Shown: in pieces, positions 12,275-22,609 of the stretch
How the letters are laid out: each line of letters opens with the position of its first letter
Numbering within the stretch: position 1 is the first letter of the stretch
DNA from: Lepidodermella squamata
Taxonomy: Eukaryota; Gastrotricha
Length of the DNA stretch: 64,000 nucleotides
Direction of reading: 5' to 3'
Assembly (NCBI GenBank): GCA_047495785.1
Contig: JBLDXI010000042.1
Location: 4,030,001 to 4,094,000 of the forward strand
Translations under genes and position numbers: made by a program
Notes under the pieces: generated by a model
Database searches by the model: none
Told to the model about the DNA's origin: nothing
What the model saw: the letters and a program-made list of their open reading frames with translations, nothing else

Positions 12275-15200
12275 TCAGAAAAAGTCGATGCGATCTGTCA
12301 ACGTTTTGCCAATATCAAAGGAGACCAACTGCGGCGGCGCGCCTTCTTGCGTTTGAATTTTAATATGCACATAGGAATTGTAATTGATTTGCACCTTAAC
12401 GAATCGAATGATACCCGGGCTGCCCTGGTGAATTCGCTCGTTAATCGGGACGAACATGGGCGGTTTGAAGACACTCTGGCGTAGAAATTCCGGCTTCACG
12501 GCTTCGACTATTTCGTTGAGACTCGACGTGGCTGTTATTGTGGATGAAAGGCCCGTTGATTGGCCCGTGTTGCTGTTCAGCGCCGCCTTAGCTGTTGCCT
12601 CATTCACGCTGATTTGCGACGGCTGGCCAGGCTGGCTGGGTCTCGACGTGCTAGGCCGATTGTTATTGGCCTGGGCTCGGTCGGCTAGCCGGCTCAAGTC
12701 CTTGTCGTCGCGAATTGGCAAATAGTAGTTGTTGTTGATTTGGTTCAAATCTGGACCGGTATCCGAGCCGCCAATGGCGAAAAGTGGGTCATCGAGTGAG
12801 TGGCCGAGTTCGTAAGCTTCGAGTACAGACCGGTCCGTTGTGTAAGGAATGGGCTTGAAAATTCTTAGATGGACTGTTTGCTCAAGCCCGGTTTGCACCT
12901 ATAATGGAAAAAATGCAAATAAAAAATGGAAAATAATTCTCTAAAAATATAGCGCCGCATAAGTTTCAATTTGCACTTGCAAATTATTGATATCCCGAAG
13001 TTGCACCAAAAATGGCATTTTCCGTTCAATATCCGCCATTTCAGCAAAAAAATGTTGTATTCACCGGAGGAATAGCGTAAAAACCAGATCGGTTATTATC
13101 GATATCCCCCGGTAATAACACATTTCTGCAGAATTAATTAGACGAATTCTATAGCTAATTACTATTCTGATGTCGTTTCAACTGTTTTTGGTCATAAATG
13201 GGACATGACCCCTCATTTTACATATTCATACCCTTTTACATACATTTACTTTTGTTCCGCTAGTTATGGGACATGGGACAATCGATTGGGTTTAAGCGAT
13301 TCCAGAATTAACAACTTTTCTCCTTGATTTTGTATTAGGTTTTTCATGCAGAAAATTCAAAAATAATTTCATTCTGACCAACTTGTTATTGAATTTAAAC
13401 TGGGCAAAATCAACAAAACATAAAATAGCAAAATTTAATAAATATTATGCAAATATATAGCATTCTAACATATTTACGAAATTATGGGGATGCAACATTA
13501 TGCATTTAAATTTTTGGTTAATTTTTAAATTTTAGTTCACAAAAATTCACCTGTAACATAACAAATTTAATTTGGAGTCAGTTTTTTGCTATTTTTTGTC
13601 AAGTAAAAGTCAACAATTTTTCGTGTGCAAATTCAATTGCTTATCACTTACACCCCCAACCACACGTGAAAAAATGACCGCGAGTGCTTGAGAGCATCAT
13701 AAACTGCAATCTTGTTGTTATTCACAGATTAACCTTGAGAAGCCATTAAAAAATGACGAGCACGTGTTACCAAATTAGAACTGACGAAAAAAACATGTTT
13801 ATAGACTCTGCGTTGTAAAGAAATAACAAATAAATTCAGCTCACCTTGACTAAATAAACTTCACCAGCCGTGAGTTTCAGCCGGTAAGTCAACGCGTCGA
13901 ACATGGCAGGATCGTTAACTTTCTTCGCAAATTGCGGCCGAATAGCCGAAACCAGTTTCTGCACATCTTGGCCGGCAGTGGACGGCAGTGAAAAATCGTC
14001 ATTGTACGTCGCCGTTTGCGACAGAGTTACAGATCGCCCAATTACCGGCGTCGTAGTCGTCCATGGGGCTTCTGTAGTTGTGGCCATCGTTCGGGCCCTT
14101 ACACCACCAGGGCGAGTTGGCTGTTCAGGAAACGGTTCGATATACGTCAAATCATCGCCCCACGTTTTATCGAGTTGATAACCCTGAAGAACGGCCTGGT
14201 TTCCAGTTTGCGAAGCTGGGACCAAAACTCTTAGATGAGCGAATAAATTCACGTCGATTAGCACCTCATTTAATAAAAAAGAATTAAAAATATTAATAAT
14301 TTAGGCCAAAAATCGAAAAAATATAATAAATTCTACAAGCATATTTTCGAAAAAATCTCACCTTAACAAAATAAATCGAGCCGTCATTTGCGTTGATGAA
14401 AGAAAATTGAAGGGCTTGGAAAACGACAGGTTTCGCGCCAGATCGCCGAATAAATTCGGGTTTAACAGTTTGAATCAGCATGTCTACCATAGGATCCGCA
14501 GGGGCTGGGGGAGGTATCGACCTGGCTGGAACAACTTCCGCCGGAACTTTATTGTACACGACCTGGGGCGGTAATTGGGCCGCTTCTGTCGTAGTAGTAG
14601 GTGGTTGGGTATCTGGAGGTGGCGTCTGGTAGACCGGTTGTTGCTGCTGCCGAAACGTCGGCGCCCCGCCGAAATACTCAATCGGGTCAAACAGGCTCTT
14701 ATTTTCCTGAATCTCGTTCAAAATCGGCAAACCGCCTGTTAGCGGGACGGTTACGCGTAAATGGTTCCAAACGTTGCGATTTACATAGGCTTTCATGAAA
14801 AACACGGTCCTATCTCGCTGCGATTGGGAGCGAAAGGTGACGAGTTGGAAAAACAACGGCTCACCACCGACCCTAGACACGTAGTCCTGCTTAACCAAAT
14901 TCAAAATCTGACGCGTTTCATCTGTCGCAGGATGCTCGTCTGATAACGTCGTATCAGGCTTGGGATCAAACCGAGTCTGTTGGTTCCAGTCGATAAACGG
15001 CACTTGCGTTGTAGTGGAAGTAGTTATCGGAATTGGATTTTGCCGAGTTGTAATAGGTATAGCAGGCCTTCTTCTAGTTGTTGTAGACCTAGTTATTTCG
15101 TAAAATTCCGGCGTAGTCGACTCCATAATTACAACAAAATTATTCTCGCCATTCAACATTGACGGGTCAATGAAGTTGTACTTGGATGTTGTAGTCACCC

Positions 15201-15687
15201 TGTTCGGCGTGGTTATCATCGAGTAAATGCGCCGTCTACCCGGCGGTTCTGTATAGGCATATGGTGATTGGGTAGTTTTAGCTAGCAGCTGATTATTCGC
15301 AATATTTCTCGCCCCATTCGACAGGAAATACGTTAGCGGATCTTCGGCCCGCATGCTAAGCTGATAGGCGACAAGCTGCGACGGCATCATGACCATTCGA
15401 GGCTGGAAAACTCGAAGGTGCACGTAGTCTGTCTGGCCTGTTTGAACCTTTGCGAAGTAATTCGTGCCATCTCGCGTCTCCTGGCTGGCATAAGCGACAA
15501 TTTTAAACTGCGCCGGGTACGTGTCGGTTTGCCGCGAAAATTGGGCCCGGATCGACGGCGCACTCAACCGGGTAACTACCGGGTCGTTCGCGGCCGGGTA
15601 GACCGGCAGCGACAACTCGGCGACTCGACTATCAGCTGCGGATATGCATAGCAGAAGAGCGGAGAAAAATCCGCCGATTTTGAACAT
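12275..15687 (-). CDS. Secreted five-domain multicystatin, 789 aa
   Basis: Three exons: 14362-15687 (442 codons), 13845-14264 (140) and 12275-12898 (207 plus stop), all phase 0; introns 97 and 946 bp. The start at 15687 gives a signal peptide (MFKIGGFFSALLLCISAADS). Five cystatin-like domains follow, each with the helix, a VHLRV-type strand and a D-x-L/I-x-YF-type ending, joined by Thr/Pro/Gln-rich linkers: D1 and D2 in exon 1, D3 across the exon 1/2 join, D4 across the exon 2/3 join, D5 in exon 3. The QVVAG loop is degenerate in every domain: SQETRDG, QSQRDR, INANDG, LKLTAG and ERIHQGSPG. It may therefore be a weak or non-inhibitory secreted binder, by inference. Linker segments carry TTRRRP-type motifs recalling the neighbouring mucin. 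Upstream in-frame codons to 15771 are probably 5'UTR. Confidence 0.88.
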
Positions 15688-16404
15688 TGAAAACGAGCGA
15701 AATTTACGTTGTCGTGTTAAGCGAGCGTTTAGAAGTTGTATGTCGAGCGCAGTACCCGAGCTGATGACCACCGCACACGCTCACTTTATCTCACGTCATC
15801 TTATAACAAACTGCATTATACGCCGGCGAGATGACCACCACAACTTGCTTCCATCACTGGCCGCCGCTAATGGCTGGCTCGTTCGCGCAGTAAGCGCTCG
15901 ATGACCAAGCAACGTGTTAAAAGCCAGCTTAACAATAGCTATTACCATTCGTAATCCGACCTCTCTCTTCAGTAGGTGACATCTCAGAGAAGTCACCTAA
16001 TTAAAAATCAATTTTCAGACTCAAATTGAATAATCAAGCCGTTTTTTTATTAAATTTTTTCCTGATTTTTTCGCAATTTTTCAGGCGGATATTAGAATAA
16101 AATAAAATCGGTGTATTTTTGTGCGTTTTTTTTAATCTTTTTCGATTGCGTTGAGATTAAACGTGCTTTTACAAACAAAACAAGCGCAATTAATTGTTTT
16201 ATCGCGCTTTGTCAAACATGCGTTATCGTGTTGTAGAATTTTCAAGATAAAACCGCTCGGTGACCACAATTATTGTTTCTGTAATATTATTAGGCAGTGT
16301 TATGCGGCACGAATGGGCACCGTACACCGGACTTTAACAAAATATCGCGTCGGTTTTCGACTAAAATAAGTGGCGCTCTACTATTTTTCGGGTAATTACA
16401 AAAA
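15688..16404. other. Intergenic between multicystatin and two-domain cystatin
   Basis: Short spacer that must hold the multicystatin promoter and the 3'UTR of the upstream gene. Repeated gaattTTTcc and poly-T words; no gene seen. Confidence 0.45.
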
Positions 16405-17682
16405 TTAAGCCAATACTACAACAAGACACACGCTGAATAGAATGCCAGTGAACGAAGAGACGAGAGCAGCGGCGGCTGATGGGTTTCTAGCTGCGACGTT
16501 AGGTGCGAAATACTCGATGCTATCGGCTAGACGCTTCTGTGCCATAATTCCGACAAGTTCCGCGTCGCCTTGGCCCGGCCGGGGAACATAAACTCTGATG
16601 TGAACGTATTCGTCGCCATTCGTTCGAACCTAAAAAAATTAAAGAACATTTCAAAAATGTACAATAATATTTGCTGACATTTAATTTCTTCAAATAGTTA
16701 TAAAATTCGGTCCCAAAAAATAGTTTTACATCCTTTAGCATCATAAGTTGCAAAATCCCGAAACGTAGGCGAAGTCTGGAAACGCCCACCTTCTCGTTTC
16801 TAACTGATAAAAAATGAATTAGTACCAAACGGAATTTGTTCAAGAATCTTCTACGATAAACGCTAAAAATATATCCACGCAAAGATTTGAAGAGATAAGA
16901 GGCTTGTGGCTAATAGGGGTCATAAAAGAAAGCCACACGAACAGATAAGCCTATTTAAGCGCGAGACAGCAATTTAACCCTAATTATAATAATTCGAAAA
17001 AAATGTTCACCTTAATGAAATAATTCATGCCGTTAACAACTTGTGACTTGAAAGAAACAGCTTCGAAATCCGGCGTGTCTCGGCCGTGAATTCGCACGAA
17101 GTGGGGCCTGATGCGAGCAGTTAGCGCTTTCACGTTATCGCTGGCGTGCTGTGGTTGGTCTTCGAGGCCGCCGACAGAATGAATTTTCGGTGCGTCGGAT
17201 ATTTCAGGTTCGACGATATCGAGCTGATCAATCATCGATAGGTGTAGCTTGTAGCCTTTCAATACAGGACTTTCGCCCGTGTGAGGCAAGGGCACGAAAA
17301 TTCTCAAATGCGCCACTTTTCCATCATTATCCAGCCTCACCTATTCAGCGAAAAATTCAGAAATGAATCAATTTCGACCATCAAGCTTACTTTTACAATG
17401 TAGTTCGTACCAGCAACGACCTAGGATAAGGATTTGTAGTAAAAATTTAGTAAACTGCTGGCAAATACTTGCCTGGCTTTTGTAAGTGAGGGCTTGGAAT
17501 TTCGGAATACTTTCCCAGCCAGTTTTCGCGAGAAAATCAGCTTTCACAGATTCGACAGCACTCTGAACGCCATCGCCCTCTTCAACAGGTTTTTCCTCGG
17601 TAAAACCACCCGGTCGCCAGGCCTGGCCGCCTGAAATGGCTAAACCGGCCCACAAGCCGAGGTAAAACAGTGGTTTGTACAT
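16405..17682 (-). CDS. Two-domain cystatin with signal peptide and GPI-like tail, 264 aa
   Basis: Four exons: 17473-17682, 17391-17420 (30 nt), 17011-17340 and 16405-16629. The protein has a signal peptide (MYKPLFYLGLWAGLAISGGQA), then cystatin D1 with an intact QVVAG loop formed across the exon 1/2 join, and PLPHTG. D2 has QVVNG and PRPGQG. The end is SAAAALVSSFTGILFSVCLV-VVLA, a hydrophobic tail right at the C-terminus as in GPI-anchored proteins. Intron 1 has a GC donor (CAG|GCAAGT) and an AG acceptor (CCTAG); this join is supported because it recreates the family motif exactly. Introns 2 and 3 both fall after Lys in NYxxK|V. Expected to act outside the cell or on its surface against papain-like proteases. 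The ATG abuts an AG (17683-17684). Confidence 0.9.
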
Positions 17683-18594
17683 CTGTTCGAGAATAAAAAC
17701 ACGGAAATGAGAGCGCACTAGTAAATTATGGCGTAAAAAATCATATTGCGAGAAAAAATCAGGCCATTAACCTGATGATGGGTTAAAAAAACAAGCCAAC
17801 TAAAAGCAATGACAGGCCAGTGAGGCGGAGTGCAGATGCAATCGAAAACATTATGAATGATGATTTGCTGCCAAGAGCAGCTACTGGATTCTATTTTCGA
17901 ATGCGATTATTAAGGTCATGAAAATAAGGCCGGGCGTGCAGGGGAATTTTTACTACCACTACCGCAGCATATATAGCGAACAGTATTAAATACCGTTTAT
18001 TATGGCAGTCCAGGTTGAAACACATAGCGCATATGTTATTGCGGGCGTATAGGTACCGAACATGATCGAAACGTGAAAAAAACAAGCGATCCGCGCCGCG
18101 GTAAAATTCTTCTGTTTATCTTGCGCATATGCGGGATTAAAGAGCTGTTCTAGAATATAACAACGGATGCGCACCTCAGCATAATATCCCATTGTTTTTT
18201 CCAATCATTACCTATCGAAGAATTTGTTTTTGTGGTGGAAACGGAGGTTATTAAAAATACCACCGCCCCGAACAAAAATATTACCAATAAAACAAGCTTT
18301 TTTCCCGAATGCAGACAAGTTATCTAAACATCACCGTAATGAATTAAAAAACGTAGTTAGTTTATTTTGTCGTTAATAGTATTGCATGTATTCCCCGAAT
18401 ATTTAGCACACTCATATAATATAATATGCAGCAGTTAATAAATGGAAGAAGTAGACGTTTCAGTGCTTTGCAAGCAGCGCAATCTCGAACGATGGACAAG
18501 TTTAAAACAATAGATCAAAAACTTTATAAAGCACGATTTCGACTCGAATAGTTATAAGACTATCTGGCTCGTTGGAAGAGAAAGCAACAATTAT
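17683..18594. other. Intergenic between two cystatin genes
   Basis: No gene recognised. AT-rich with a few ATG-like short frames; likely promoter of the two-domain cystatin and 3'UTR of the next gene. Confidence 0.45.
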
Positions 18595-19190
18595 TTAGCT
18601 GAACAAGACGAAGACGGTAACGAAAAACAAGGCGAAAATGCTTGGGTCGAATTTGAAGTCGGACGCGTCGCTAGTTGCCGTGTCGAGCTTGTTATCGCGA
18701 GGTACGGGTGAAACAGTTGATGAAATAGTCCTTGAAGTGGAATTAGAAGCCGAATCCATTGGCATCGAGTCATCAGCTGCGAAATAAGTTATTTCATCAC
18801 CTAGAAGCTTGCCAGTTTGGATTGCGTGAAGTTCCGCAGGCATATTGGTGTAGGGCAGAGGCTTGAAGACTCGCACATGGATATAGGAATTATTGCCAAC
18901 GCGAACCTAAAACACACGGCTGTATGAGCTCATTCAATCATGGAGTTCAGTGTGATTACCTTCGCGAAGTAGTTTGTTCCTGCAACCACCTGCGTCGCAT
19001 AACTGACAACATAGAACTCGCTTGGTTGACCATACTTGGCTGCATACGTCCTTTGAACTTCGGCTGAAGCAATGACTTGGACATCGGTGTCGTTTTGGCT
19101 AGTTGGAACGACAGGAGAGCCCATACCGCCCATCATTTGACCCATGGCCATGGGTAAAGCACAGAGAAACAGTAAAACAACGGACTGCAT
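18595..19190 (-). CDS. Single-domain secreted cystatin with GPI-like tail, 180 aa
   Basis: Exons 18960-19190 (77 codons) and 18595-18906 (103 plus stop), with a 53-bp intron at 18907-18959. Signal peptide MQSVVLLFLCALPMAMG. One cystatin domain with an intact QVVAG followed by TNYFAK|V, where the intron falls, then VHVRVFKPLPYTN and DEITYF. After the domain come about 35 Ser/Thr-rich residues and a hydrophobic end (FALFFVTVFVLFS) with no cytosolic tail, which suggests a GPI anchor. Same layout as the neighbouring two-domain gene with one repeat fewer. Predicted to be an active extracellular cysteine-protease inhibitor, as both wedge loops are kept. Confidence 0.91.
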
Positions 19191-19296
19191 GTTATTAGAT
19201 TAAAATGATCTACATTACACAAATATTTGTTGATTATTGATGATGACTGAATAAATCGAAAAGTTGTCATTTTTCGCCAATAAATTATATGTAGCG

Positions 19297-20337
19297 TCAT
19301 TTGACGAGAGAGGTCTTCTTAAAGTTATTGTAAACATATCTAGCAAACACTGCGTCCTCAATCGCCAAACCTTGGGATTTGAAAACTGAATAGCTCGCCT
19401 TTCCTTCTGATGCCTTGGCCAAAGGCTTTGATCCGCTAATAATCTCTCCAATTTCACCATAAATTTCGCGCCCAGATGCAATGATATCTCCTGATTCGAC
19501 AGAAGCCGCAGCACGACTGTCGACATATAAAGCTGAAGCATCTTTCAAAACCGATGGTTCAGCTTCTTGCGCAGTTTTAGTTGGTGCACCAACAATGGCG
19601 ACTAGACCGCATTTATCAGTTACAGCTTTCCTAGTCAAAACAGGAGTTGAACTACTAGTGCAAGTTACTATCAGCTCCGCAGACTGGCAGGCGTCCTCGA
19701 TCGTATTGCATGGCAGTAATACTGTACCGTTCTTAGCACAATATTCTTTGTAGCGATCGCAAAATTCGGAACAGCGAGCTTTGTCCCTGCCCCAAACCAT
19801 TATCGAATTCGGTTTCAACAATGCGGAAAGAATTTGGACATGAGACGCCGCCTGAGTTCCGGTGCCGACAATGCCAATGGTTTTTGGCGATGCAGCCTGA
19901 ATATGCTTAGAAGCTAAATATGTTACAGCTGCCGTTCTAAATGCCGTCAAATCCTCTGCTTCCATAAAAGCCAAGGGTTGGCCACTGCTAGAGTCAAAAA
20001 TAGCCAGAATGGCGTTTAATACTGGTCCTGTTGAGCCTGCGCCATTAGTTTGTCGTGTCACAGATGAAACCAGTTTGCAAGCAAATACCTCCGACTTGTT
20101 ATAGTACACCGGCATAGACATGAAAAATGCACCAGGTCCAGGAAGCAAAGTGGTTCTTACTGGATTGAGAAGGACTGTATCAGGCTTCGGTTGGCCCTTA
20201 TCGATAAGAGAAAAATCTGCCAACGACTGTTCCAGGTTAGGAATCACATCAACAATATTCGCCAAGCTATTGCACACATCTAAATTTGACAACACAGCTG
20301 GAAGAGCACTTCCGTGCGGAGCACCGATGGGAATCAT
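19297..20337 (-). CDS. CRYM: Mu-crystallin / ornithine cyclodeaminase family NAD(P)H-dependent ketimine reductase, 346 aa
   Basis: Intronless gene. The first true ATG in the open frame is at 20337 (MIPIGAPHGSALPAVLSN). The family signatures are in order: an N-terminal substrate domain with PVRTTLLPGPGAFFMSMP, the AxxLTAxRTAAV helix (residues 128-139), a Rossmann GIVGTGTQAASH (155-166), WGRDK after the second strand, ALYVDSRAAA-ESGD, GREIYGEIGEIISG and the ending VFKSQGLAIEDAVFA. Length fits mu-crystallin (about 314) with a slightly longer N-terminus. In vertebrates the protein reduces cyclic ketimines and binds thyroid hormone; which role holds here is unknown. An ornithine cyclodeaminase-like activity is a less likely alternative. 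Confidence 0.9.
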   Translation of the reverse strand: MIPIGAPHGSALPAVLSNLDVCNSLANIVDVIPNLEQSLADFSLIDKGQPKPDTVLLNPVRTTLLPGPGAFFMSMPVYYNKSEVFACKLVSSVTRQTNGAGSTGPVLNAILAIFDSSSGQPLAFMEAEDLTAFRTAAVTYLASKHIQAASPKTIGIVGTGTQAASHVQILSALLKPNSIMVWGRDKARCSEFCDRYKEYCAKNGTVLLPCNTIEDACQSAELIVTCTSSSTPVLTRKAVTDKCGLVAIVGAPTKTAQEAEPSVLKDASALYVDSRAAASVESGDIIASGREIYGEIGEIISGSKPLAKASEGKASYSVFKSQGLAIEDAVFARYVYNNFKKTSLVK

Positions 20338-20889
20338 TCGAAGTAAGATCAATAACGCCTACTATATAAATGCACAATTTACCCTGCCAAAAAATTATAC
20401 ACCAAGTTAGACAAGCAGAATGAGTGATAGAACTGACTAACTATTCCCACTCTCATAATCGACTTGAATTAGGGATGAGATGAAACTAAATAATTATGGA
20501 GATCCATGCTCAGACCAACAAAAAACGGTTTAGAAAGTGTAAGTAAACGGTGAGTACAAAATCGCAGCGCAAGACGAAGCAGCACATATGACTGCGTGGG
20601 CACAAACGCAGTGTGATGCAGTGAATCAAATAATGCACATATCACGCGCATGCCATACAGCACTGCTAAACACACAAACATCACCTGAGTCACGCTTATC
20701 GGCGCCAAACAACTCGCGTCACATCACACGCAACAAAAACAGACGCGATGAAAAGTTAGCGCGCATATTCTTCAACGAAATTCTAGATTTGTTCTTCAAC
20801 ACAGTAAAATTGTACACAAATTGATTTACTGAGCATAAATTGATAATTTGATGCAAAATTAAACGTCAAGGAAAATTGAAATATTCAGT
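20338..20889. other. Spacer between CRYM-like gene and a LINE fragment
   Basis: Presumed promoter of the CRYM-like gene. A TATATA word lies at about 20363-20368, but it is only some 25-30 bp from the ATG, so it is probably not the working TATA box unless the leader is nearly absent. Nothing else seen. Confidence 0.35.
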
Positions 20890-21664
20890 TAAAATGGAAA
20901 CAACACTAACCGCCGTCTCTTCAATCGAACTATTAGGATTCATCTTGGACCATAGGCTCACCATGGATGAACAAGCGGAAAAAGTGAAAAACAAAGTTCG
21001 ATCTGGCACCTACGCCCTCCGCATCGCTAGCCAGAATCGCCTACCTCTTCAAGCCAGAATAAATATCTACAATAGTCTCGTCGCTTGCCATCTTAATTAC
21101 GCTGACTTCGTTGCTAATCTAGCTACCTTCACTAGCTCGCAGAAAACCTACCAATCCGCACAGAATAAGGCAATTAGGGCTCTGCTTAACAAACCGTACT
21201 CGTTCGACGCCAACGCTCTCCTCAAACAGTTAGGTTGGCTACCAATCGACGGGAAACGCCTAATCCACGAAATGACTCTAGTTTGGAAATGTTTGCACTC
21301 TCAAGCACCTACTCTCATCAAAAACTTGATCAACAAACCATCGTCCGATCACAAAACCAGGCTTAGCAGCTCTGATGGCGTCGAAATCCCTCGACAAGCT
21401 CACCATCTCAGCTTTCGATTTCGTGCTGCTAGCAAGTGGAATGACTTACCGCCATCGATAAGATCTTCCGAAAACCCGAAGATCCTCAGAGACGAACTCC
21501 TGAAAGTACTGCTGAAAGCAGAATACGTGGACGATTTCGTCTACACAAAGAAGAGGTAACTCGCCACCTTACCTCGACGCGCCCATCTGCGTCCGTTGGA
21601 TGGAAGACCGCCTTAGTGCGAATCCAACGTACATACATACACATACATACATACATACATACAA
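20890..21664 (+). mobile_element. 5'-truncated LINE fragment (3' end of ORF2 and tail)
   Basis: The frame ending at 21559 encodes about 220 residues of the region downstream of a LINE reverse transcriptase: LLGFILDHRLTM, RSGTYALRIASQN, IYNSLVACHLNY and AIRALLN, closing with an RFRAASKWNDLP motif. The same order of motifs occurs at the end of the LINE at 48.1-51.7 kb, so both belong to one family. The 3'UTR contains an 8-bp stem (21594-21601 pairing with 21622-21629) just before a (TACA)n tail at 21630-21664, the sort of hairpin plus microsatellite end seen in CR1/L2-like elements. The 5' break is near 20890; no target duplication could be identified. Confidence 0.85.
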
Positions 21665-22609
21665 AAATATGCATACATATGCTCTGCGTTTCAGGCGCGC
21701 TTTCTTCGATCTTTGAAAACCCGGTTTTCTTTGCGACTTGGCCGATGCCTTGAATCAGGGATTTGATTCTCAGAGAACTCCTCAGACCTCTCCCATCTCT
21801 GTTGTTGTGCCTGTTGGACAGCTACTTTGAGCTGGTGACTTAGCCAGATTGAATCCAAATCCATAGAGATTCGAGATTCCTGTTAACCAGAGAAAAAACG
21901 CAATGACCTGGTAAAGTCTGCGAGTTTGTAAGAAAGATTAAGTATCTTACTCCTCTCTTCTACTCATTACCTGAAAACAAATTATTTTTATCCCGCTCAA
22001 TGCCGAGCCATTATTGGCAAGTTTAAAATGTTTTTCTGCGATTCTTCACGAGTATGACCATACTTTGTATTTTTCGATTGAGTATGTTCTACCTTAGGGA
22101 GATCGGGAGATATTGGTGCGCCTTAAGTCTCCCATCTTAAGTTAGCGCAACCTCAATACTTGATATCTCATAAGTAGGTTGGGCTGTGCTTCATGGAAAT
22201 GAAACTTTGAGATAGGTATGCTCTGATGAAGTATACCTAAGTCATTCGGATAGCTTTCGAGTATATCTCCAGTTATTGAGCCTCGAAATAAACATGCACG
22301 ACCTGTGGAACCATCATTACCGAAGAGCCCACATGCGTCATTGTGCTCATCGTGCTAAATAGTAGCCGAGGAAAGATTCGAGAGTAAAAAATAGAACTAA
22401 TTAGTTATTGGTTGTATAACTCCAGCGAAACTATTATTATATTTCTTCAACGCTGCGCTGCCGAATTTCGCACCACAACGTAGTTGAACATGATGGCGCT
22501 TGCTTAATTACTGTTGGTAATGCGCAGCTCGTGGTCATTTGCCATTTGTCCCTTTAAGTTGTCTAGTGATGTTTGGACGTGTCGTATTTTGATAGATTAT
22601 TAATCCGAT
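21665..22609. other. Spacer upstream of MFAP1, no gene recognised
   Basis: Contains the MFAP1 promoter. No conserved coding signal was found on either strand. Confidence 0.4.

Noticed and set aside
20338-20352. Extension of the CRYM-like protein to a TTG codon at 20352
   Set aside because: Not an ATG; the first Met at 20337 gives a sensible family start.
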